Source: an uncultured Clostridia bacterium
Lineage (GTDB): Bacteria > Bacillota_A > Clostridia > Christensenellales > CAG-138
Direction of reading: 5' to 3'
Assembly: GCA_946623765.1 (NCBI GenBank)
Contig: CAMORL010000012.1
Location: forward strand, 1 to 20,680
Length of the DNA stretch: 20,680 bases
Position 1 is the first letter of the stretch. The number at the start of each line of letters is the position of its first letter. Below are positions 12,684 through 19,769 of the stretch, piece after piece. The position numbers were made by a program, and so were the translations under genes. A model generated the notes under the pieces. It saw nothing but the letters and a program-made list of their open reading frames with translations. It was not told the DNA's origin and searched no databases.

Positions 12684-13253
12684 ATGGGTATTCTGATCGC
12701 TTTGTTTGTTCTGCTGTTTCTTTTGCTGCTTGTTTCCATGCCGCTGATCGTCGAGGCAAGGATGCGGCTCGGCGTACGCGGCGCAGTCGTACACGGAAAA
12801 GTCTATATCCTCGGGCTTGTGCCGGTTCCGGTGCGTCTGCGCATTCACCTGATGAAGACGCCGTACTTTACGCTGATAATCGGCAAAAAGCAAATCCCGC
12901 TGCTGCAAAAGCGTCCGAAGCCTGAGCGTCCGCGGCTTTCGGGCGTCCGGGTTTTACGGCTCGACACGCGAACCGCGGTCGGTATTGAGGACGAGCCGGC
13001 GGACGCGGTGCTGATCGCCGGATCGATCGCCGTGCTGCTGTCCATGCTGACGACGCGCGTCGCGAACGGCGGTTCTGCGAGCGCAGCGCTTTGCAGCTCG
13101 CCGCTGTTCCGGATCACGGCATGCGCACAGGGGATCCTGTTTCCGCCGAAGCTGTTTTACGGAGCAGTTCTTGCGCCGCGTATAGCACGGCGAAAAGCGG
13201 CAAACAATATCCGTAAAACCAATGAAAAGAGGAGAACATATGCATCCTGTTGA
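12684..13253 (+). CDS. DUF2953 domain protein (YtfI-like)
   Basis: 189 residues. One N-terminal transmembrane helix (about residues 3-20, Leu/Phe/Val-rich) is followed by a soluble part. The segment EDEPADAVLIAGSIAVLLSML resembles the DUF2953 core, where an acidic-polar stretch precedes a hydrophobic helix. The function is unknown. The family sits directly before ytfJ in Bacillus and Clostridia, as here, which is the main support. ATG 12684 is chosen because the upstream in-frame start at 12648 lies within the terminator; the ribosome site is weak (CGGGA). The gene overlaps gerW by 14 bases. The C-terminus is basic (RRKAANNIRKTNEKRR). Confidence 0.72.
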   Translation: MGILIALFVLLFLLLLVSMPLIVEARMRLGVRGAVVHGKVYILGLVPVPVRLRIHLMKTPYFTLIIGKKQIPLLQKRPKPERPRLSGVRVLRLDTRTAVGIEDEPADAVLIAGSIAVLLSMLTTRVANGGSASAALCSSPLFRITACAQGILFPPKLFYGAVLAPRIARRKAANNIRKTNEKRRTYASC

Positions 13254-13665
13254 AACCATTCTGCAAACGACGATGCGCGAGCTCAAGAACATCGTCGACG
13301 TGAATACGATCGTGGGTTCGCCGATCTACGGCGAAGGCGGCGCGGTGGTGATCCCGGTGAGCCGGGTCTGCCTCGGCTTTTTCGCGGGCGGCGGCGATTT
13401 CCCGACGCAGGCGGTCGCACGCAAGGGACAGCCGGACTTCGACGCAAGCGGCTATCCGTTTCTCGGTGCGAGCGTCGTCGGCGTCTCCATCAGTCCGAAG
13501 GCGTTTCTGCACATGAAGGGCAGCGAGGTCACGCTGCTGCATGCCGATTGCGACAGCACGCTCGACCGGCTCGTGCAGATGATCCCGAATGCGATGACTG
13601 AGATCCGGGGCGCCGTCGAAAACGTCCGTGCACAAAACCATACGCCGTCGGAGGATGAGCCGTGA
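13240..13665 (+). CDS. ytfJ: GerW/YtfJ family sporulation protein
   Basis: 141 residues, the normal size. The family signature is clear: NIVDVNTIVGSPI (17-29), GGAVVIPVSRVCLGFFAGGGDF (33-54), and later ASVVGVSISPKAFL. B. subtilis YtfJ (GerW) is a spore protein made in the forespore and needed for normal germination with L-alanine; its molecular action is unknown. ATG 13240 is chosen over 13222 because AGAGGAGA ends at 13235 just before it, giving good spacing. It overlaps DUF2953 by 14 bases and the carboxypeptidase gene by four (GTGA). Its presence indicates an organism that forms, or whose ancestors formed, endospores. Confidence 0.92.
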   Translation: MHPVETILQTTMRELKNIVDVNTIVGSPIYGEGGAVVIPVSRVCLGFFAGGGDFPTQAVARKGQPDFDASGYPFLGASVVGVSISPKAFLHMKGSEVTLLHADCDSTLDRLVQMIPNAMTEIRGAVENVRAQNHTPSEDEP

Positions 13666-14762
13666 AGCGGATGCTTGCCGTGCTCATCGGGCTCATGCTG
13701 CTTCCGACCGCGGCAAAGGCAGACGCATCTATGGACGTACCGGCGGAGGCGGCGTATCTCATTGAGGCGAACTCCGGACGCGTACTGTACGCAAAGAACG
13801 AGAATGCGCGTCTGCCGATGGCGAGCACGACCAAGATCATGACCGCGCTCCTGGCGATCGAGTCCGGACGCATGGACGAGACGGTCGCGGTGCCGACAGA
13901 AGCGGCAGGGACCGAGGGCTCGTCGATGTATCTGAAAGCCGGCGAGACGATCCCGCTCCGGGATCTGGTGTACGGGCTGATGCTGATCTCCGGCAACGAC
14001 GCGGCGGTTGCGATCGCGTGTGTTCTCGACGGCGGAGCGGAGGCGTTTGCGGCGCATATGAACGCGCGGGCGAAGGAACTCGGACTTTCGGACACACATT
14101 TTGTGACGCCGAACGGGCTGCACGATCCCGATCACTATACGACCGCAAAGGACCTTGCCACGCTCGGTGCGTACGCGCTCGGGAACACGGAATTTGCGGA
14201 GATCGTTTCGACCCGCTACCGCAAAACGGAGGGGTCGGTTCTGCATACGCTGAAGAACAAGAACCGGCTCCTGTGGGAGTACGAGGGCGGGATCGGCGTA
14301 AAAACCGGCTATACAAAGGCGGCGGGGAAGTGCCTCGTCTTTGCGGCGGAGCGCGGCGGCATGAAGCAGGTCGGCGCAATCCTGAACTGTCCGACGATGT
14401 GGAACACCGCAAAATCCATGCTGGATGCGGGCTTTCGTCTGTACGAAGAAAAGCGGTTTGTGCCCGCAGACACGGTTTTCACGGTTCCGATCGAAAACGG
14501 TGTAAAAAAAGCATTGAACGCCGCGCCGATCCGCGGTATACTGTATCCGACGGAGATCGGCGGGAACGAATCGTATGCCGTTTTGACGACGTTCGACGAA
14601 GCGCTGTCGGCGCCGGTGCAGGCGGGCGATCCGGTCGGCAGTGTGTCGCTGCTGCTGAACGGAACGGTTGTTGCGGTCGTACCGATCGTTGCGGCGGAAA
14701 CGGTCTTGCCGGTCGATTTCGGGTATTATTTCAGAAAAGCGGTTTCGGCGTTTCTCGGCTGA
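13662..14762 (+). CDS. D-alanyl-D-alanine carboxypeptidase (DacF/PBP5-like)
   Basis: 366 residues; exported serine peptidase that trims the terminal D-Ala of peptidoglycan stem peptides. A signal peptide (about 1-20, LAVLIGLMLLP...AKA) is followed by the penicillin-binding fold with SXXK as S55-T-T-K58, SXN as S110-G-N112 and KTG as K214-T-G216. A C-terminal domain follows and ends in an amphipathic segment (about 345-366), typical of a membrane-surface anchor. The start is GTG 13662, overlapping the gerW stop, with GGAGG (13650-13654) seven bases upstream. The neighbours gerW and rluB resemble the setting of dacF/dacB-type sporulation paralogs, so spore-cortex or septal wall maturation is likely; vegetative use is also possible. 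Confidence 0.93.
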   Translation: MKRMLAVLIGLMLLPTAAKADASMDVPAEAAYLIEANSGRVLYAKNENARLPMASTTKIMTALLAIESGRMDETVAVPTEAAGTEGSSMYLKAGETIPLRDLVYGLMLISGNDAAVAIACVLDGGAEAFAAHMNARAKELGLSDTHFVTPNGLHDPDHYTTAKDLATLGAYALGNTEFAEIVSTRYRKTEGSVLHTLKNKNRLLWEYEGGIGVKTGYTKAAGKCLVFAAERGGMKQVGAILNCPTMWNTAKSMLDAGFRLYEEKRFVPADTVFTVPIENGVKKALNAAPIRGILYPTEIGGNESYAVLTTFDEALSAPVQAGDPVGSVSLLLNGTVVAVVPIVAAETVLPVDFGYYFRKAVSAFLG

Positions 14763-14780
14763 ACTGCGGGAACGGGGCAT

Positions 14781-15515
14781 ATGCGGTTACAGAAATACAT
14801 GGCGGATTGCGGCGTGGCGTCACGCCGCGCATGCGAAGAAATCATTGCGGACGGACGGGTCACGGTGAACGGGATTCCGGCCGTCCTCGGCATGACCGTG
14901 GAGGAGACGGACGACGTGCGGCTCGACGGAAAACGGCTCCGGCCGCAGGCGGAGCGCGTCGTGCTGATGCTCTATAAGCCGCGCGGCGTGGTCTCGACGT
15001 CCAGCGACGAGGCGGGCAGAAAGACCGTACAGGCGTTCGTGTCCGAGCTTCCGTACCGGCTCTATAACGTCGGACGGCTCGACCTCAATTCCGAAGGGCT
15101 GCTGCTTCTCACAAACGACGGCGAGCTTGCCAACCACCTGATGCACCCGCGCTACAAGGTGGAAAAAACCTATCGCGTCGTGTGTGACGGCACGCTGTCC
15201 GCGACGGAGATCGCGACGCTCACCAACGGTGTCATGCTCGACGACGGCATGACCGCACCGGCAAAGGTGACGAACGTTCGCAGCGCGACGACGGGCGGGA
15301 CGGCTTTTTCGATTACGATCCGTGAGGGCAGAAACCGCCAGATCCGCCGCATGCTCGAAGCGGTCGGACACCGGACGCTGCGGCTGAAGCGCGAGCGGTA
15401 CGGCAATCTCCGGCTCGGCGATCTTCGCCCCGGCGAATGGCGGTATCTTACGAAAGAGGAGATAGAGGCTCTTAAGGCGTGCAGCGACCGTTCGCCGGAC
15501 GAAAAAGACCGATAA
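14781..15515 (+). CDS. rluB: 23S rRNA pseudouridine synthase, RluB family
   Basis: 244 residues. An N-terminal S4 RNA-binding domain (about 1-45, MRLQKYMADCGVASRRACEE) precedes the RsuA/RluB catalytic domain. The catalytic Asp is D101 in NVGRLDLNSEG. MHPRYKVEKTY (121-131) and EGRNRQIRRM follow, both typical of the family. It isomerises a uridine in 23S rRNA, by analogy with RluB in helix 89 near the peptidyl-transferase centre; RsuA-type 16S specificity cannot be excluded from sequence alone. It starts 18 bases after the carboxypeptidase stop, with a weak ribosome site (ACGGGG). It closes the gerW operon, followed by a terminator. Confidence 0.93.
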   Translation: MRLQKYMADCGVASRRACEEIIADGRVTVNGIPAVLGMTVEETDDVRLDGKRLRPQAERVVLMLYKPRGVVSTSSDEAGRKTVQAFVSELPYRLYNVGRLDLNSEGLLLLTNDGELANHLMHPRYKVEKTYRVVCDGTLSATEIATLTNGVMLDDGMTAPAKVTNVRSATTGGTAFSITIREGRNRQIRRMLEAVGHRTLRLKRERYGNLRLGDLRPGEWRYLTKEEIEALKACSDRSPDEKDR

Positions 15516-15526
15516 ACGACAGATTG

Positions 15527-15552
15527 AGCAGACGGAATCCCGCCTGCTTTTT
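15527..15552 (+). terminator. Terminator after rluB
   Basis: AGCAG (15527-15531) pairs with CTGCT (15544-15548) and CGG (15533-15535) with CCG (15540-15542), with one mismatch and an AATC loop, then a T run. Confidence 0.8.
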
Positions 15553-15605
15553 CTCGCCTGTCTGTATAATTTGCGTAAAAACGTCGAACCCGCGCGCCTT
15601 GTCCC

Positions 15606-15634
15606 TTGACTTTGCGCTTTGTTTCAGTTACAAT
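15606..15634 (+). promoter_or_regulatory. Promoter of the second BMP lipoprotein gene
   Basis: TTGACT (15606-15611) and TACAAT (15629-15634) are 17 bp apart, about 90 bp before the ATG at 15726. The leader contains a small hairpin, ACACA-GAAA-TGTGT (15674-15687), with a GNRA-type tetraloop. Confidence 0.82.
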
Positions 15635-15725
15635 AAAGTCGGAAGAGCTTTTTGGAACCCTTTGGCGGCTGAGACACAGAAATGTGTTCATATACAGCAA
15701 AATTCTTATATGTACGGAGGGAAAC

Positions 15726-16934
15726 ATGAAGAAAATTTTTGCGATTGTTCTTTGTCTGCTGATGGTTGCCGCACTGGTTGCCTGCGACAGCAAAACGCCT
15801 GCAGAACAGCCCGCGGCTGAAGGCCTGAACATCAAAGTCGGCTTTATCTGTCTGCATGACGAGAACTCCACCTACGACCTGAACTTCATCAATGCGGCGA
15901 AGGGCGCGTGCGAGAAACTCGGCATCACGGACTACATCATCAAGACCAACATCCCCGAAGGTCAGGAATGCTATGAGACTGCTGCTGACATGGCGGCATC
16001 CGGCTGCAAGATCATCTTTGCAGACAGCTTCGGCCATGAGGACTACATGATCCAGGCAGCAAAGGAATTCCCGGACGTGCAGTTCTGCCATGCAACCGGT
16101 ACCAAGGCGCACACCGAGAACCTTCCGAACTACCACAACGCGTTTGCGGCGATCTATGAAGGCCGTTATCTCGCCGGTATTGCGGCGGGCATGAAGCTCA
16201 AGGAAATGCTTGACACCGGCAAGATCACCCCCGACCAGCTCAAGATCGGTTATGTCGGCGCGTTCACCTATGAAGAGGTTGTTTCCGGCTATACCTCCTT
16301 CTTCCTCGGCGTCCGTTCCATCGTTCCCGAAGTCACCATGGAAGTTACCTTCACCGGTTCCTGGTACGATGAGACCGCTGAAAAAGAAGGCGCAATGAAG
16401 CTGATCAACAACGGCTGCGTGCTCATCAGCCAGCATGCTGACTCCATGGGCGCACCGTCCGCTTGCGAGAGCATGGGCGTTCCGAACGTTTCCTACAACG
16501 GCAGCACCGTCAAGGTCGGCCCGAACACCTACATCGTTTCTTCCCGCATCAACTGGGAGCCGTATTATGAGTTCGCAATCAAGGCGGCTGCAGAAGGCGC
16601 ACAGATCCCGGCAGACTGGACCGGCACGATTTCGACCGGCTCTGTCGAGCTCTTCGAGCTGAACGACGCAGTTGCGGCAGACGGTACGCAGGCGAAGATC
16701 GATGAGGCAAAGGCTGCGATGATCGCAGGCACGCTGCATGTCTTCAGCACCGATGCGTTCACTGTCGGCGGCGAGCATCTGACCTCCTACATGGCGGACG
16801 TCGACTCCGATCCTAACTACACGCCGGACACCGAAGTCATCAGCGACGGTTACTTCCATGAGTCCGAGTTCCGCAGCGCGCCGTATTTCGGCATCCGTAT
16901 CGACGGCATCACCCTGCTGAACGAGAGCTATTGA
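15726..16934 (+). CDS. BMP-family substrate-binding lipoprotein, divergent paralog
   Basis: 402 residues. The lipoprotein signal MKKIFAIVLC with lipobox ALVAC makes Cys20 the lipid anchor. The BMP/Med fold starts at about residue 36 (IKVGFICLHDENSTYDLNF). Unlike the first paralog it has STYDLNF (48-54) in place of DDKSFN and no GVDVDQ; it carries INWEPYYE (275-282) in the C-terminal lobe. These differences suggest a ligand other than a standard nucleoside; BMP proteins for riboflavin are known (RfuA). ATG 15726 is selected because GGAGGG (15716-15721) precedes it and the signal peptide starts there; the 40 residues upstream overlap the promoter. It is followed by a terminator, then ATPase and permeases in the same order as the first system. 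Confidence 0.9.
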   Translation: MKKIFAIVLCLLMVAALVACDSKTPAEQPAAEGLNIKVGFICLHDENSTYDLNFINAAKGACEKLGITDYIIKTNIPEGQECYETAADMAASGCKIIFADSFGHEDYMIQAAKEFPDVQFCHATGTKAHTENLPNYHNAFAAIYEGRYLAGIAAGMKLKEMLDTGKITPDQLKIGYVGAFTYEEVVSGYTSFFLGVRSIVPEVTMEVTFTGSWYDETAEKEGAMKLINNGCVLISQHADSMGAPSACESMGVPNVSYNGSTVKVGPNTYIVSSRINWEPYYEFAIKAAAEGAQIPADWTGTISTGSVELFELNDAVAADGTQAKIDEAKAAMIAGTLHVFSTDAFTVGGEHLTSYMADVDSDPNYTPDTEVISDGYFHESEFRSAPYFGIRIDGITLLNESY

Positions 16935-16950
16935 TCGAATCCCAAACAAC

Positions 16951-16984
16951 AAATCGGACGGTTTTTGACCGTCCGATTTTTTTT
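16951..16984 (+). terminator. Terminator after the second lipoprotein gene
   Basis: AAATCGGACGGT (16951-16962) pairs perfectly with ACCGTCCGATTT (16968-16979) around a TTTTG loop, followed by more T. It is a stronger hairpin than the equivalent site in the first system. Confidence 0.95.
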
Positions 16985-17004
16985 ATTGCAAGCCGCTGTT
17001 TTCA

Positions 17005-17033
17005 TTTACAAATGACCGGGAATATGATATAAT
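17005..17033 (+). promoter_or_regulatory. Promoter for the second ATPase-permease genes
   Basis: TTTACA (17005-17010) and a perfect TATAAT (17028-17033) are separated by 17 bp, and TGA before the -10 also makes an extended -10. Transcription should begin near 17040. A 6-bp hairpin, GCAGAG/CTCTGC (17046-17065), would lie at the mRNA 5' end. Confidence 0.88.
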
Positions 17034-17081
17034 ATGTCATCATCGGCAGAGATATGCACCTCTGCGGAAAGGATGGGGGAC

Positions 17082-18623
17082 TTGGAAGCAGTAAGAAATG
17101 CCGTCAGGATGGAAGGCATCACCAAGCATTTCGGCAGCGTGATCGCCAACCGCAACGTTCACCTGGAACTGCATGAAGGCGAGATTCTTTCGCTGCTCGG
17201 CGAAAACGGCAGCGGAAAGACTACGCTGATGAACATGCTGTCCGGTATCTATTATCCGGACGAGGGACAGATTTACATTCACGACAAGCCTGTCACAATT
17301 TCCTCCCCGAAAGATGCATTCGACAACGGAATCGGCATGATTCATCAGCATTTTAAGCTGGTGGACGTGTTTACCGCGACCGAAAACATCATTCTCGGGC
17401 TCAAAGAGGGGGGCATGCTGAACCTCAAGCGCGCGGCGAAGCGGATCAAAGAGATCAGCGAACGCTACGGGTTTGAGATCGATCCCAATCAGAAGGTTTA
17501 TAACATGTCGGTATCGCAGAAGCAGACCGTTGAGATTATCAAGGTCCTGTATCGCGGCGCCGATATTCTGATTTTGGATGAGCCGACCGCGGTTCTGACC
17601 CCGCAGGAGACGGACAAGCTGTTCAAAGTCATGCGCAACATGCAAAACGACGGCAAATCGCTGATCATCATCACGCATAAGCTGCATGAGGTTTTGGAGG
17701 TTTCCGACCGCGTTGCGATCCTGCGCAAGGGCGAGTACATCGGCGACGTTCTCACCAAGGACGCAAACCAGCAGAGCCTGACCGATATGATGGTCGGTCG
17801 TGCAGTCAGCCTGAATATCGACCGTCCGAAGGCGCAGGAAACACATGACCGGCTTCGCGTAGAACATTTGACGGTGAAAGACCTCGAAGGCATAAAGCGT
17901 CTCGACGATATCAATTTTACCGCCAAAAGCGGTGAAATCCTGGGGATCGCCGGTATTGCGGGCAGCGGTCAGCGTGAGCTGTTGGAGTCCATCGCGGGCC
18001 TGCAGAGCATTGAGCCGGGAGGAAAAATCACTTACATTGATCCCGTCACCGGCGGCGAGCAGGTGATCAACGACATGGATCCGCTGAAGATCATCCAGTC
18101 CGGCGTTCTGCTTTCGTTCGTTCCGGAGGACCGCTTCGGTATGGGACTCGTCGGCAGCATGAGCATTGCGGACAACGTGATGCTCAGAAGCTATCGCAGA
18201 GGAAAGCATAATCCGTTCCTCGATCGGAAGTTCCCGAAGCAGCTCGCAACCAAGATCGTCAATGATCTCGAGGTCGTCACGCCGAACGTCGATCAGATTC
18301 CGCTTAGGCGTCTTTCGGGCGGCAATGTGCAGAAGGTGCTGGTCGGACGCGAGATTGAGCAGAACCCGACCGTGCTGATGACGGCGTATGCGGTCCGCGG
18401 TCTGGACATCAATACTTCGTACACGATCTATAACCTCCTGACACAGCAGAAAATGCAGGGTGTCGCCGTCATCTATGTCGGTGAGGATCTGGACGTTCTT
18501 CTGGAGCTGTGCGACAGGATTCTGGTTCTGTGCGGCGGCAAGGTATCCGGCATTGTGGACGGTCGTTCCGTCACCAAGGAAGAGATCGGTCTCATGATGA
18601 CCAAGGTCGGGGGAGGTGAATAA
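17082..18623 (+). CDS. ABC transporter ATP-binding protein with two NBDs (second system)
   Basis: 513 residues from the proposed TTG start. The first NBD is canonical: Walker A GENGSGKTT (40-48), SVSQKQ (143-148) at the signature position, Walker B ILILDEP (162-168). The second has GIAGSGQRE (291-299), LSGGN (411-415) and a Walker B-like VLMTAY without acidic residues, so it is probably catalytically weak. Start choice: ATG 17034 would lie upstream of the predicted transcript start; TTG 17082 has GGAAAGG ten bases upstream and gives a family-like N-terminus; ATG 17073 and ATG 17109 are alternatives. It is a clear paralog of the first ATPase but diverged throughout. It stops one base before the next ATG. 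Confidence 0.9.
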   Translation: MEAVRNAVRMEGITKHFGSVIANRNVHLELHEGEILSLLGENGSGKTTLMNMLSGIYYPDEGQIYIHDKPVTISSPKDAFDNGIGMIHQHFKLVDVFTATENIILGLKEGGMLNLKRAAKRIKEISERYGFEIDPNQKVYNMSVSQKQTVEIIKVLYRGADILILDEPTAVLTPQETDKLFKVMRNMQNDGKSLIIITHKLHEVLEVSDRVAILRKGEYIGDVLTKDANQQSLTDMMVGRAVSLNIDRPKAQETHDRLRVEHLTVKDLEGIKRLDDINFTAKSGEILGIAGIAGSGQRELLESIAGLQSIEPGGKITYIDPVTGGEQVINDMDPLKIIQSGVLLSFVPEDRFGMGLVGSMSIADNVMLRSYRRGKHNPFLDRKFPKQLATKIVNDLEVVTPNVDQIPLRRLSGGNVQKVLVGREIEQNPTVLMTAYAVRGLDINTSYTIYNLLTQQKMQGVAVIYVGEDLDVLLELCDRILVLCGGKVSGIVDGRSVTKEEIGLMMTKVGGGE

Positions 18624-18624
18624 G

Positions 18625-19764
18625 ATGCTGCATATTTCAAAGCGTGCAGGACTTCCGGCATGGAAGGCGTGGCTGATCCGCGGCGCGGCGATTTTGCTTG
18701 CGCTTGTCGTCTGCGCGATCGTCACCGTGATCGTCACCGGGCTGAACCCGATCAGCGTATTCAGAACGATGTTCGACGGAACGCTCGGCTCGTCACGGCG
18801 CATCTGGGTCACCGTCTACCGGATTGTGATCCTGCTCGGTATTTCTCTGGCGGTCACGCCCGCGTTCAAGATGCGTTTTTGGAACATCGGCGCGGAGGGA
18901 CAGGTCTTGATCGGTGCGTTTGCAACGGCGATCTGTATCTTCTATGCAGGCAAGATGCCGTTCTTCCAGAATCCGAACATTCCGCTTGCGGTGAAGAACC
19001 TGATTCTGATCCCGTGCATGCTCATCGCCGCGCTTGCGGCAGGCGCACTGTGGGGCTTCCTTCCGGCGTTTTTCAAATCCCGCTGGAATACGAATGAAAC
19101 GCTGTTCACGCTGATGATGAATTACGTTGCGCTTCAGCTCGTGAAATTCATGATCGCGTACCGCGGATTCAAATATGTGTGGTCACCGAACGGCACGGTC
19201 GTCGGCATCTTTAACTCGGACAGTTCGCTCGGTTCCTACGGGGTAGGCTGGCTTCCGGAAATCGCCGGTTCGCGTTATTTGCTGCCTGCGCTGGTCATCG
19301 GCGTGCTGACCGTCGCGCTGTATCTGTATCTGAAATACTCGAAGCAGGGGTATGAAATCGCGGTTGTCGGCGAAAGCGAACGTACTGCGTCGTATTCGGG
19401 AATCAAGGTCAATCGTGTCATCATCCGTACAATGGTGCTTTCCGGCATGATCTGCGGTCTCGTCGGGTGCCTTCTTGCGGGAACCGACCGAACGCTCACC
19501 GAAACGTTGGTCGACGGTCGCGGATACACCGCGGTCATGGTCTCGTGGATGTCGAAGTTCAATCCGATCGGCATGATCTTCTCGTCGTTCATGATCGTAT
19601 TCATGCAGTACGGCGCAAAGGAAGTGGCAAGCAGACCGGAACTCGGACTGAACCATTCGTTCGCAGATATTCTGACCGGTATCATTTTGTTCTTCATCAT
19701 CGGCTGCGAGTTCTTTATCTCCTACAAGCTGCAGTTCAGCCGGCATAAGAAACGGGAGGTGTAA
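18625..19764 (+). CDS. ABC transporter permease (second system, NupP-like)
   Basis: 379 residues. The first membrane helix is at about 17-40, with further segments to about residue 370 and a short basic end (HKKREV). MRFWNIGAEGQVLIGAFA (83-100) is the family segment after the third helix and corresponds to the GLFNIGASGQ block of the first system. ATG 18625 is chosen over the in-frame GTG at 18616 because GGGAGG (18611-18616) lies eight bases before it. It starts one base after the ATPase stop. A soluble loop (about 185-215) contains the polar stretch VWSPNGTVVGIFNSDSSLGS. Function: one half of the membrane channel. Confidence 0.92.
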   Translation: MLHISKRAGLPAWKAWLIRGAAILLALVVCAIVTVIVTGLNPISVFRTMFDGTLGSSRRIWVTVYRIVILLGISLAVTPAFKMRFWNIGAEGQVLIGAFATAICIFYAGKMPFFQNPNIPLAVKNLILIPCMLIAALAAGALWGFLPAFFKSRWNTNETLFTLMMNYVALQLVKFMIAYRGFKYVWSPNGTVVGIFNSDSSLGSYGVGWLPEIAGSRYLLPALVIGVLTVALYLYLKYSKQGYEIAVVGESERTASYSGIKVNRVIIRTMVLSGMICGLVGCLLAGTDRTLTETLVDGRGYTAVMVSWMSKFNPIGMIFSSFMIVFMQYGAKEVASRPELGLNHSFADILTGIILFFIIGCEFFISYKLQFSRHKKREV

Positions 19765-19769
19765 TCGAT

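Noticed and set aside
15565..15570. TATAAT as a further promoter for the second lipoprotein gene
   Set aside because: No -35-like hexamer at 16-18 bp and no TGn extension with correct spacing; the TTGACT/TACAAT pair downstream is much better.
17040..18812. 590-codon open frame on the - strand
   Set aside because: It lies opposite the second ATPase gene, crosses that gene's promoter and part of the next gene, and encodes no recognisable protein.
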